Source: Vagococcus martis | GTDB lineage: Bacteria; Bacillota; Bacilli; Lactobacillales; Vagococcaceae | DNA: 64,000 nucleotides | Direction of reading: 5' to 3' | Assembly (NCBI RefSeq): GCF_002026305.1 | Contig: NZ_MVAB01000001.1 | Span: forward strand, 2,060,001 to 2,124,000 | Part shown: piece by piece, positions 26,802 through 34,914 of the stretch | Layout: every line of letters starts with the position of its first letter | Position numbering within the stretch: the first letter of the stretch is position 1 | Notes under the pieces: generated by a model | What the model was told of the DNA's origin: nothing | Seen by the model: only the letters and a program-made list of their open reading frames with translations | Databases searched by the model: none | Program-made: the position numbers and the translations under genes

Positions 26802-27959
26802 ATGACAGAATATAAATTAATAGCAACAGCAGCTAGTGGTATTGAAGCACTTGTTGGACGAGAACTAAGAGATATGGGAATTGAATGTGAAGTAGAAAAT
26901 GGTAAAGCCATTTTTTATGGAGACATTGAAACTATTGGACGAGCTAATTTATGGCTTAGAACAGCAGATAGAATCAAAATAGTGGTTGGTGAATTTGAAG
27001 CAAAAACGTTTGAATCATTGTTTGATCAAGTAAAATCTTTGCCTTGGGAAGACTTTTTGCCAATGGATGCTAATTTCCCAGTATCAGGAAAATCAATTAA
27101 ATCAACGTTATTTAGTGTGTCAGATTGCCAAGCTTTGACGAAAAAAGCAATTGTTAATCGTTTGAGTGAATACTATTCAAGATATGGTCGCTTACCAGAA
27201 ACAGGCGCACAATTTCCAATTGAAGTGGCACTGTTAAAAGATAAAGTAACGTTAACAATTGATACAACAGGACCAAGTTTATTTAAGAGAGGGTACCGTT
27301 TGGAAAAAGGTGGTGCACCTTTAAAAGAAAATATGGCAGCAGCTATTATTTCTTTAACAACGTGGCGTAAAGATAGACCTTTCTATGATCCAGTTTGTGG
27401 GTCTGGAACCTTTTGTATTGAAGCTGCGTTGATTGGTCGAAACATGGCACCAGGATTTAATCGTGAGTTTTTATTTGAATCATGGCCTTGGGTTAATGAC
27501 TCAGTGATGGAAACATTACGAGCTGAAGCTGACGCTCAAGTTGATTATGAAACAGAGTTAGATATTTTGGGAACAGATATTGACCCTAAGATGATTGAAA
27601 TTGCAAAGAAAAATGCAGAAGAAATTGGTTTAGGAGAAGATATTACATTTAAACAAATGCAATTAAGTGACTTTACGACGGAGAAAGAGTACGGTGTGAT
27701 TGTCGCTAACCCACCATATGGTGAACGTTTAGGTGAAGAAGATGCGGTAAGAGAATTATATAAACAAATGGGGGATGTTTATCGCCCGCTGAAGACTTGG
27801 AGTAAATATATTTTAACAAGTGATTTACAATTTGAAAGTTTCTACGGTGCAAAAGCGACGAAGAAACGTAAATTGTATAACGGGGCACTTAGAACAGATT
27901 TATTCCAATACTGGGGAACTCGTCCACCAAGAAAGCCAAAAAATGAAGGAGCAAACTAA
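26802..27959 (+). CDS. ypsC: THUMP-domain rRNA methyltransferase, RlmL/YpsC-like
   Basis: This 385-residue protein has an N-terminal ferredoxin-like and THUMP RNA-binding region (about 1-160) and a Rossmann methyltransferase domain (DPVCGSGTFCIEAALIG SAM motif, then NPPYGERL, the N-6/N-2 amino methyltransferase motif). Relatives modify 23S rRNA guanine. The start is the ATG at 26802; the longer frame begins inside rnpB and is not used. It is followed by the M32 gene after 1 base, so they are probably one operon. Confidence 0.9.
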   Translation: MTEYKLIATAASGIEALVGRELRDMGIECEVENGKAIFYGDIETIGRANLWLRTADRIKIVVGEFEAKTFESLFDQVKSLPWEDFLPMDANFPVSGKSIKSTLFSVSDCQALTKKAIVNRLSEYYSRYGRLPETGAQFPIEVALLKDKVTLTIDTTGPSLFKRGYRLEKGGAPLKENMAAAIISLTTWRKDRPFYDPVCGSGTFCIEAALIGRNMAPGFNREFLFESWPWVNDSVMETLRAEADAQVDYETELDILGTDIDPKMIEIAKKNAEEIGLGEDITFKQMQLSDFTTEKEYGVIVANPPYGERLGEEDAVRELYKQMGDVYRPLKTWSKYILTSDLQFESFYGAKATKKRKLYNGALRTDLFQYWGTRPPRKPKNEGAN

Positions 27960-27960
27960 T

Positions 27961-29463
27961 ATGAGTCAAGAACAAGAATTTTTAGCTTATTTGAAAGAGA
28001 TTGCTTTATTAAATGAAGCAGTTGGTCTAGCTGAATGGGATAGTCAAACAGGTATGCCAGAAAAAGGTGCGTCTTATCGTGCTGAAATGTCTAGTTATTT
28101 AGCAGGTATGGCTTTTGATAAATCAACAAATGAGACAATGAGAAAATACATGGAGTATTTTTCAGACCATCCAGAAGAATTATCGGATTTTGGGAAACAA
28201 GTATTTGAAAAAACAAAAGAGAACTATGATTTAAACAATAATATTCCAGCTGATCGTTTTCAAGAGTTTTCTCGCTTGTTATCAAACGCTCATAGTGTAT
28301 GGGTGACAGCTCGTGAGAAACAAGATTTCTCAATTTTCGAGCCCATTTTAACCGACATTGTAGCCATGACGAAAGAATTTATTCCATTGTGGCGTAAAAA
28401 TGAAGTCACAGACTACGATGTTTTACTAAATCAATACGAACCTGGTATTACAGTTGAAGTATTAGATAATGTCTTTGACCAAGTAAAAGAAGGTATTATG
28501 TCGATTCGCAAAGAATTAGAAGAAAAAGGGACAGCACCTAACACGGATTTTATTAACCGTACAGTGCCAAAAGAAATTCAAAAAGAGTTTGTGACACAAG
28601 TTGTGGAACAATTAGGTTATGATTTTTCTAGAGGTCGTTTAGATGATACTGTTCATCCCTTTATGTTAAACCTGAACCGTAATGATGCACGTATTACAAC
28701 ACGTTGGGATGACAATGACTTTATTATGGCAACTTTAGGTGTTATCCATGAAGCAGGTCATGGGATGTATGAACAAAATGTTGATGCCAAATTTGACTAC
28801 ACACCACTTGCAGGTGGCACATCTATGGGAATTCATGAGTCACAGTCATTGTTTAATGAAATTATTGTTGGAGGAAGCCAAGCTTTTTGGTACAAACAAT
28901 TTGATTTATTAAAACAATTAACAGGTGATACATTTGCTGATATTTCAACAGAAGATTTTTACAAAGGATTGAAATTAACGCAACCAAGTTTAGTTAGAAT
29001 TGAGTCAGATTCACTCACTTATCCACTTCATATTATTATTCGTTATGAAATTGAAAAAATGCTTTTCAATGGCGAATTAGAAGTGAAAGATTTGCCAAAA
29101 GTTTGGAATGATAAATACGAAGAGTATTTAGGTATTCGTCCTGAAAATGATACTGAAGGTGTGTTACAAGATGTTCATTGGTCAGGTGGTAGTTTTGGTT
29201 ACTTCCCATCATATGCTCTAGGTTACATGTATGCAGCTCAACTGTATCATGCAATGAATCAAGATATTAATGTGGAAGAAGTTTTAGCAAGTGATGATTA
29301 TTCATCAATTAGAGAGTGGTTAACTGAACGTATCCATCAATATGGTAGTTCTAAAAAACCAAACGAATTAATCGTTGGTGCAACAGGTGAAGAATTAAAT
29401 CCTCAATATTTAATTGATTACATGCGTGATTTATATTTTAATGTATATGATGTAAAAGCTTAA
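27961..29463 (+). CDS. M32 family metallocarboxypeptidase (Taq type)
   Basis: The enzyme has 500 residues and is a cytosolic zinc carboxypeptidase releasing C-terminal residues. HEAGH at 263-267 holds the two His zinc ligands and catalytic Glu, and the following HESQS motif supplies the third ligand; both are M32 hallmarks, as is the C-terminal YFPSYALGYMYAAQL. The start is the ATG at 27961 with AAGGAGC in the end of ypsC. Length matches the family. Confidence 0.93.
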   Translation: MSQEQEFLAYLKEIALLNEAVGLAEWDSQTGMPEKGASYRAEMSSYLAGMAFDKSTNETMRKYMEYFSDHPEELSDFGKQVFEKTKENYDLNNNIPADRFQEFSRLLSNAHSVWVTAREKQDFSIFEPILTDIVAMTKEFIPLWRKNEVTDYDVLLNQYEPGITVEVLDNVFDQVKEGIMSIRKELEEKGTAPNTDFINRTVPKEIQKEFVTQVVEQLGYDFSRGRLDDTVHPFMLNLNRNDARITTRWDDNDFIMATLGVIHEAGHGMYEQNVDAKFDYTPLAGGTSMGIHESQSLFNEIIVGGSQAFWYKQFDLLKQLTGDTFADISTEDFYKGLKLTQPSLVRIESDSLTYPLHIIIRYEIEKMLFNGELEVKDLPKVWNDKYEEYLGIRPENDTEGVLQDVHWSGGSFGYFPSYALGYMYAAQLYHAMNQDINVEEVLASDDYSSIREWLTERIHQYGSSKKPNELIVGATGEELNPQYLIDYMRDLYFNVYDVKA

Positions 29464-29470
29464 ATTTTTA

Positions 29471-29500
29471 AAAGTTACAGATGATTCTGTAACTTTTTTT
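29471..29500 (+). terminator. terminator after the M32 carboxypeptidase gene
   Basis: The perfect 11-bp stem AAAGTTACAGA/TCTGTAACTTT with loop TGAT is followed by a T-run. Confidence 0.9.
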
Positions 29501-29501
29501 G

Positions 29502-29530
29502 TTGAGAAAGTATAGGCCAAAGGGTACAAT
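29502..29530 (+). promoter_or_regulatory. ktrB promoter
   Basis: TTGAGA (29502-29507) and TACAAT (29525-29530) are separated by 17 bases, about 40 bases before the ktrB start. Confidence 0.6.
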
Positions 29531-29569
29531 AGGGCAATATTGAATAGATAATTAGAGGAGAAAAAAGAG

Positions 29570-30913
29570 ATGGAAGGTCAAAAAAGAGGATTGAAACGGT
29601 TTAATACGGTTCAATTTATTACCTTAATGTTTTTAATCATTATTTTTATTGGATCATTTTTATTATTCTTACCGATTAGTCATCAGTCAGGTCAACATTT
29701 AAGTTATATTGATGCCTTATTTGTTGCTACTTCATCAGTATGTGTCACAGGGCTAACCCCTATAAATATCTCGCACGTCTTAAGTCCATTTGGGCATGTG
29801 ATTATGATGATTTTAATTGAGATTGGTGGACTTGGTTTTATGTCCATAGCCTTAATTGTGGCAATGATGTTTCGAAAAAGAGTGTCACTTCAGTCACGTC
29901 TTGTCATTAAAGAGATGCTTAACTTGAATAATCAAGGTGGGGTCGTAAAGCTACTTAAATTTGTGGTACGATTTTCGGTGAGTGTGCAAGCTCTAGGTGC
30001 GTTGCTTTTGAGTTTTCAATTAATTCCCCAATACGGATTATGGAAAGGATTATTTTATAGTGTGTTCCATTCAATTTCAGCTTTTTGTAATGCCGGTTTT
30101 GATTTATTTGGTGATAGTCTTTTTAGTTATCAACAAAACCCATACATGTTACTTGTGATTTCTGGCTTAATCATCGCTGGGGGATTTGGTTTTATTGTAT
30201 GGTATGATTTGATTCATTTAAAAGAGCATAAACGATTATCACTCCATACGAAGATAGCTTTAACTGTGACACTTAGTTTGTTAATTGGAGGCACTATTTT
30301 ATTTGCTTTTACGGATAAATTTTATGACATGTCTTTCTTTAAACAAGTTACAAATACATTTTTCTTAAGCGTCACACCACGTACGGCAGGATTTGCTTCC
30401 ATTGATTATGGTGCAATGAGTTATGCTGGACTAATATTAACCATCGTTTTAATGTTTATTGGTGGAACATCTGGCTCTACAGCTGGTGGCATTAAAACGA
30501 CAACGTTAGGCGTATTATTAATTCAGTTATTTAGTACATTAAGAGGTCGAGATGAAGCAGAGTGGCAAGAGCGTTCAATTCCTCGTAACATTGTCATGAA
30601 ATCTTTTGTACTATTCTTTTTTGCGAGTTTATTGTGTTTGTTAAGTGCATTGATTTTATCAATGACTGAGTACAGCCCAGCACATTCTGGTATTGAATAC
30701 GTGTTATTTGAAGTCGTGTCAGCTTTTGCAACAGTTGGATTAACGATGGGGTTAACCCCTCATTTGACTATATTTGGAAAATTGCTTATTATGTGTTTAA
30801 TGTTTATTGGTCGTGTTGGTTTATATACAGTCATGTATGCTTTGTTGAGAAAAGAGTTGAATGATATGGGCAATAAGTTTAATTATCCAAAAGAAACAGT
30901 GTTAATTGGTTAG
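29570..30913 (+). CDS. ktrB: KtrB/TrkH-type K+ (Na+-coupled) uptake channel subunit
   Basis: This 447-residue membrane protein has four M1-P-M2 repeats. The four selectivity-filter segments are visible: TSSVCVTGLTP, SAFCNAGFDLF, TPRTAGFASID and SAFATVGLTMG. The gating-loop Gly-rich segment in the third repeat (GGTSGSTAGGIKTTT) is typical of the Trk/Ktr/NtpJ family. It needs a cytosolic KtrA-type RCK ring for regulation, but no ktrA is nearby. RBS: AGAGGAGAAAAAAG. Confidence 0.92.
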   Translation: MEGQKRGLKRFNTVQFITLMFLIIIFIGSFLLFLPISHQSGQHLSYIDALFVATSSVCVTGLTPINISHVLSPFGHVIMMILIEIGGLGFMSIALIVAMMFRKRVSLQSRLVIKEMLNLNNQGGVVKLLKFVVRFSVSVQALGALLLSFQLIPQYGLWKGLFYSVFHSISAFCNAGFDLFGDSLFSYQQNPYMLLVISGLIIAGGFGFIVWYDLIHLKEHKRLSLHTKIALTVTLSLLIGGTILFAFTDKFYDMSFFKQVTNTFFLSVTPRTAGFASIDYGAMSYAGLILTIVLMFIGGTSGSTAGGIKTTTLGVLLIQLFSTLRGRDEAEWQERSIPRNIVMKSFVLFFFASLLCLLSALILSMTEYSPAHSGIEYVLFEVVSAFATVGLTMGLTPHLTIFGKLLIMCLMFIGRVGLYTVMYALLRKELNDMGNKFNYPKETVLIG

Positions 30914-31025
30914 AAAATCTGGTATTTTTTTAATGAAATTATTTTTGAAAATTTTCAAATTTTAATTTAAATTTTGATGTGTTATGTATTATAATGAGCA
31001 TATTAAAAATAAAGGAGAATGTGAC

Positions 31026-31916
31026 ATGCTAGATGAAAAAACATTGACTATGGTAAAAACACATCCTGGATTTATTGCAGCGATGGATCAGGGTGATTTA
31101 AGTACGCCAGGTGCCTTAAGACAGTATGGTGTGCCAGATGAAACATATCAAACATCTGAAGAGATGCATAACATCATTCATGATATGCGTACGCGTATGA
31201 TTATTAGTGATGAGTTTTCATCAAAATATGTATTAGGTGTTATTTTATACAAAGATGCGTTAGAGAGAGCCATTTTTTCAGAGCCTATGCCAAACTATCT
31301 TTGGAATAAAAAAGGAATGTTACCTTTTCTAAAAATTGATCAAGGATTAGCTCCGTTAGTTGATGGTGTGCAACAAATGGCAGAGTTAACAGAATTTGAT
31401 ACATTGGTGGAAAAAGCAAAAGATTTTCCATTTATCGGATTTAAGTTTCGCTCATTAGTTTGTGCGGCAAATGAAGAAGGCATTAAACAACTAGTGAAAC
31501 AACAATTTGATTTAGCAAAAAAGGTGTATTCGCTAGGGTATTTACCAATGTTAGAGCCTGATATTGATTTGCATATTATTGACAAAAAACAAGCTGAAAT
31601 CTATTTAAAAGAAGCCTTAATAAAAGAATTAAATAATTTAGATACTGATATGAAAATTATGCTAAAATTAACGTTACCATCAGAACCAGACTTTTATCAT
31701 GATTTACTTGATTTTCCACAAGTCGTAAGAATGTTGGCATCTTCAAGTGGTTTAAGACAAACTGAAGCAGATAAAAAATTAAGTGAAAACCATGATATGA
31801 TAGCAAGTTTTTCGCGAGCATTAACAGAAGGATTAAGTTATCAAGAAAGTGACATGGAGTTTGATTTTCATTTAAGACAAACATTACATGCAATTTTTGA
31901 TGCATCAAATACATAA
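31026..31916 (+). CDS. fda: divergent class I fructose-bisphosphate aldolase
   Basis: This 296-residue protein follows the S. aureus-type class I aldolase along its length, including the Schiff-base Lys214 in MLKLTLPSEP, DMRTRM (54-59), FLKIDQGL (101-108) and the SFSRAL end. Two phosphate-binding glycine loops differ: the usual DQSGGSTPKAL reads DQGDLSTPGAL (21-31), and the usual LSGG reads ASSSG (238-242). It may be a functional aldolase with altered substrate range or reduced activity. The start is the ATG at 31026 with AAAGGAGAATG; TATAAT lies at 30990-30995. A class II aldolase is also present (52958). Confidence 0.8.
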   Translation: MLDEKTLTMVKTHPGFIAAMDQGDLSTPGALRQYGVPDETYQTSEEMHNIIHDMRTRMIISDEFSSKYVLGVILYKDALERAIFSEPMPNYLWNKKGMLPFLKIDQGLAPLVDGVQQMAELTEFDTLVEKAKDFPFIGFKFRSLVCAANEEGIKQLVKQQFDLAKKVYSLGYLPMLEPDIDLHIIDKKQAEIYLKEALIKELNNLDTDMKIMLKLTLPSEPDFYHDLLDFPQVVRMLASSSGLRQTEADKKLSENHDMIASFSRALTEGLSYQESDMEFDFHLRQTLHAIFDASNT

Positions 31917-31922
31917 CCTAGT

Positions 31923-31950
31923 GGCCATCTGAAAAACAGATGGTCTTTTT
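31923..31950 (+). terminator. terminator after fda
   Basis: The stem GCCATCTG/CAGATGGT with loop AAAAA is followed by a T-run. Confidence 0.85.
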
Positions 31951-31979
31951 ATTGAAAAGTCGAAATTAGGAGAATTGGT

Positions 31980-32660
31980 ATGAAAACATTAGTTGTTATT
32001 GTGCATCCAAATTCACATGAATCTGGTGTGCAATCATTTTTAAAAGAGAGTTGCACCTCTCTGACAGATGTCACGATTTACGATATTCAAGAAGAGCTAT
32101 CTTCTTTTGATTTGAAAAAAACACAAGAATTACTAACATCACATCAACGAATTATTTTTCAATTTCCGATGTATTGGTATGCAGCTCCTGATATGCTATA
32201 TAAATGGCTAGAAAAAGTATTGACCAAATCATTGTACCAATCTGGATTGAAAGGAAAAGAACTAGGTATTGTGATGAGTATGGGACAAAAATTATCAGCA
32301 TTTCAAGCAGGTGGTACAGAGCACTTTACTATTTCAGAACTGTTAAGACCGTTTCAAGCATTGGCTTATAAATGTCATATGACTTATTTACCACCATTTC
32401 CTATTTCATTATTCCCATATCTAAAAGAAGAAGACAAGCATCGTTTACTCATTAGCTACCAACAGTATTTAACAAAAGAAAATGATCACCGTTTTGTGAC
32501 AAGTGAGAAATGGGCGATTAATCGTTTGAAAGAATTATCTGATAAAGGATTAATCAATGACTTAGACAATAGACTGTCATTTATCCAAGACACATTGGAG
32601 AATAATCGTATGGAGCTTGATAGTTTACTAACAACGCTTGAAGAAATGAGGATGGACTAA
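31980..32660 (+). CDS. NAD(P)H-dependent quinone oxidoreductase, KefF/MdaB-like flavodoxin fold
   Basis: The protein has 226 residues. The N-terminal IVHPNSHESGVQSF loop and FQFPMYWYAAPDMLYKWLEKVL segment are characteristic of the NAD(P)H dehydrogenase (quinone)/KefF family of FMN enzymes. The C-terminal about 50 residues are helical and Leu/Glu-rich, an extension beyond the usual fold. RBS AGGAGAATTGGT precedes the ATG. It is followed with no gap by a 58-residue ORF. Confidence 0.8.
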   Translation: MKTLVVIVHPNSHESGVQSFLKESCTSLTDVTIYDIQEELSSFDLKKTQELLTSHQRIIFQFPMYWYAAPDMLYKWLEKVLTKSLYQSGLKGKELGIVMSMGQKLSAFQAGGTEHFTISELLRPFQALAYKCHMTYLPPFPISLFPYLKEEDKHRLLISYQQYLTKENDHRFVTSEKWAINRLKELSDKGLINDLDNRLSFIQDTLENNRMELDSLLTTLEEMRMD

Positions 32661-32837
32661 TTGGAAGAAAAAGAGTGGATATTATCCGAACTGTCATTAT
32701 TACAAACAAAAGAACAGTCATATGAAGTTCAAGCATTTTTAAGTGAATTAGAGTTTATTTTAAAGGAGCAATACAAACGAATTGAACAAGCTGAAGGAGA
32801 GATTGATGGCTTACTTTGGAGCCCCAAAGAGTGGTAG
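32661..32837 (+). CDS. small ORF of 58 residues abutting the oxidoreductase gene
   Basis: The ORF begins with TTG directly after the preceding TAA; GAGGATGG lies 6 bases upstream as an RBS. The product starts MEEKEWILSELSLLQT and ends GLLWSPKEW. It is charged, probably two amphipathic helices, with no membrane segment. Coupled translation with the oxidoreductase suggests an accessory or unrelated small protein. I do not recognise it. Codon pattern and RBS make it more likely real than chance. Confidence 0.55.
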   Translation: MEEKEWILSELSLLQTKEQSYEVQAFLSELEFILKEQYKRIEQAEGEIDGLLWSPKEW

Positions 32838-32898
32838 TTATTTATCTTTTAGTAGAAATTTGTTATAGTAAAGAAAAATAGATTTGATAGGAGATCCA

Positions 32899-33483
32899 AT
32901 GAAGCATGCAAACTATTTAATATTACTTTTTCTTTTAGTTGGCTTAAGTGGTTGTGGCGAAAAGAAGACACAAACACAAGAAACAACAGAAAGTACAACT
33001 GGAATGGTTGTAAAAGATAAAAAAGGGAAGCGTAGTACGGTTGTTAATAACATGTTGGTAGGTCACTCAAAAATTAGTTTTAATAATGAAAAATATGACA
33101 TATTGTCTGAAGGAAAGTTTACGCAAGAATCTCTTTGGGGAACGTTTCAACAAGAAAATAATCAAAAAACATATATCCAAATAGATGCTTTTGACAATAC
33201 ACAAAAGATGTATGGTGAGATTGAGGGGTATGTATTAGATGGCGTGAAATGGGATGAGGCAGAACCAGTTCAGTATCTAGGTGTGATGGAAGAAGCACTT
33301 CAACATTCTAAAGATAAAAAAGTGTTGATGTATAAGGCTAGAACAGGTGATGTGATTTTTTCAGTAACAATGTTTGGCAAAGAGAAACTAACCAATAAAG
33401 ATATTTTAAACCTAAAAGAGATTGCGAAAAGTATTAAAGTAGAATATGTCGCAGATCAAATGATTTCCGCAGGCGGTGAATAA
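32899..33483 (+). CDS. predicted lipoprotein of unknown function
   Basis: The protein has about 194 residues with a type II signal peptide: MKHANYLILLFLLVGLSGCG, lipobox LSGC, cleaved before Cys at residue 19. A Thr/Glu-rich linker follows (QETTESTTG), then a domain of about 150 residues with no motif I recognise. It would be anchored to the outer face of the membrane. The start is the ATG at 32899 with AGGAGATCC; the TTG at 32884 precedes the RBS. The stop codon lies inside its own terminator hairpin. Confidence 0.8.
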   Translation: MKHANYLILLFLLVGLSGCGEKKTQTQETTESTTGMVVKDKKGKRSTVVNNMLVGHSKISFNNEKYDILSEGKFTQESLWGTFQQENNQKTYIQIDAFDNTQKMYGEIEGYVLDGVKWDEAEPVQYLGVMEEALQHSKDKKVLMYKARTGDVIFSVTMFGKEKLTNKDILNLKEIAKSIKVEYVADQMISAGGE

Positions 33484-33499
33484 CTTCATCGCTTTTTTA
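33473..33499 (+). terminator. terminator overlapping the lipoprotein stop codon
   Basis: The stem GCGGTGAA/TTCATCGC with loop TAAC contains the stop codon and is followed by TTTTTT. Confidence 0.75.
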
Positions 33500-33602
33500 T
33501 ATTTTTTTGAAAAAAATTCAAATTTAATCTTATTAAATAAAACGTAAGTTTGGTAAACTGTATAGTGTAGTATATAAAATGACTTTTTAGGAGGAAATAG
33601 GC

Positions 33603-34352
33603 ATGGATACATTAGTAAATTTTCGAGATTTAGGAAATATTGTAACCTTAGATAATAAAAAAGTGGTGCCACACCAATTTTTAAGAAGTGGTGAAGTTGT
33701 TAATATTTCAGAAAAAGATAAAGAAACATTAAGTAAAATTTATGGTTTAAAAAAAATTGTTGATTTTAGAGGAGATACTGAGGTTAGTCAAAGTCCAGAT
33801 GATACATTGGCTGGTGTAGTATACGAACACATTGATATTTTGGGCGAGTCAGCCAATCAAGGTGCCAGTTTAGAAGAATTATTGAGTCCTAAATACGATC
33901 CTAAAAAAGCCATGATGACAATTTATGAAGAATTAGTTTTATCAGAAAATGCACAAAAAGGGTATTCAAAATTTTTAAGTGATTTCATTAATCAGCCAAA
34001 TGAAACAACTCTTTTCCACTGCTTTGCTGGGAAAGATCGAACAGGATTTGGTGCAGCGCTGATTTTATATAGTTTAAACGTATCTAGAGAAGCGATTGAA
34101 GAAGATTATTTAAAAACGAATGAATCTCGTAAAGTAGCTAATCAAGCTATTTTAGCAGAAATGAAAGAAAAAGGAGCAAGTGAAAAACAAATGTCGAATA
34201 TGCTTATCATGTTGAATGTTGATAAAGCTTACCTAGATTATGCGTTTGAATTGATTGAAACACACTATAACAGTGTTGAAAATTATTTTACGACTGTTTT
34301 AAACTTACCAGAAACATTTTCAGAAGACATGAAAAAACTATACACTATCTAA
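33603..34352 (+). CDS. tyrosine-protein phosphatase (DSP/MptpB-like family)
   Basis: This 249-residue cytosolic phosphatase has the P-loop HCFAGKDRTG: catalytic Cys140, general CX5R signature, with the Lys-Asp typical of the bacterial Y_phosphatase3 (MptpB/LipA-like) family rather than low-molecular-weight PTPs. The N-terminal NFRDLGNI motif and LRSGEVVNIS are also family features. Targets may be phosphotyrosine proteins or phosphoinositides. RBS TAGGAGG precedes the ATG. It is monocistronic with its own terminator. Confidence 0.88.
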   Translation: MDTLVNFRDLGNIVTLDNKKVVPHQFLRSGEVVNISEKDKETLSKIYGLKKIVDFRGDTEVSQSPDDTLAGVVYEHIDILGESANQGASLEELLSPKYDPKKAMMTIYEELVLSENAQKGYSKFLSDFINQPNETTLFHCFAGKDRTGFGAALILYSLNVSREAIEEDYLKTNESRKVANQAILAEMKEKGASEKQMSNMLIMLNVDKAYLDYAFELIETHYNSVENYFTTVLNLPETFSEDMKKLYTI

Positions 34353-34379
34353 AAGGAAATCAATTTTGATTTCCTTTTT
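34351..34379. terminator. terminator shared by the phosphatase gene and ogt
   Basis: The 12-13-bp stem AAAGGAAATCAA/TTGATTTCCTTT is followed by a T-run on the plus strand and preceded by an A-run. It also contains the stop codon of ogt on the minus strand. Confidence 0.75.
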
Positions 34380-34832
34380 CTATTGCTAAAAGAGAGTGTT
34401 TAATGGATAAACCAAATTCAGATGAACCAAAGTAACCTGTTAGTTTTCCGGACTGACTAATCACACGATGGCATGGAATAATAATGGGAATGGGATTTTT
34501 TTACATGCTTGGCCGATAGCTTGATAAGCACGAGGATGATTTGTTTTTTCAGCAATATTTTTATATGAATAGGTTACACCATATGGAATATCACGTAGAG
34601 CAAGCCAAACATCTTGTTGGAAAGGCGTCCCTTTTTGTAAGTCAATCGGAACACTAAATTGTGTGATTTGTTTTGAGAGAAATTGCGTGATTTCTTGTAT
34701 GCATTGTTCAATAATAGGATTATCTGAATGGTTGTAAATTTGTTCGGACGTATGTTCTAAAAAACGGATGTTTGTGACGCCATTCTGACTGGCTTTAATA
34801 TCTAATACAAAATGACCAACTTTATATGCCAT
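34360..34832 (-). pseudogene. ogt: frameshifted methylated-DNA--protein-cysteine methyltransferase
   Basis: Two frames together give a complete Ogt/MGMT protein of about 157 residues. The first frame (34832 down to about 34500) holds the N-terminal domain and GTPFQQDVWLALRDIPYG. The second holds the active site IIIPCHRVI and [21 protein letters not shown]. They are split by an extra base in a run of seven T (34496-34502). As written, the product lacks the alkyl-acceptor cysteine and would be inactive. Either a recent mutation, a slippery homopolymer, or a sequencing error. Confidence 0.85.
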
Positions 34833-34914
34833 TTTATCTCACTCCTTTGTTTATCATAATACCCAATTTTAGTGAGATATGATAGTATAAAAGGTATGAG
34901 AAGGGACGTTAATC

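Noticed and set aside
30944-30959. AT-only palindrome TTTGAAAATTTTCAAA before fda as an operator
   Set aside because: Such symmetric A/T stretches are common by chance at this base composition, and no regulator is nearby; left out of the features.
32661-32837. Antitoxin or toxin of a two-gene module
   Set aside because: The product matches no toxin or antitoxin motif I know, and its partner is a clear flavodoxin-fold oxidoreductase.
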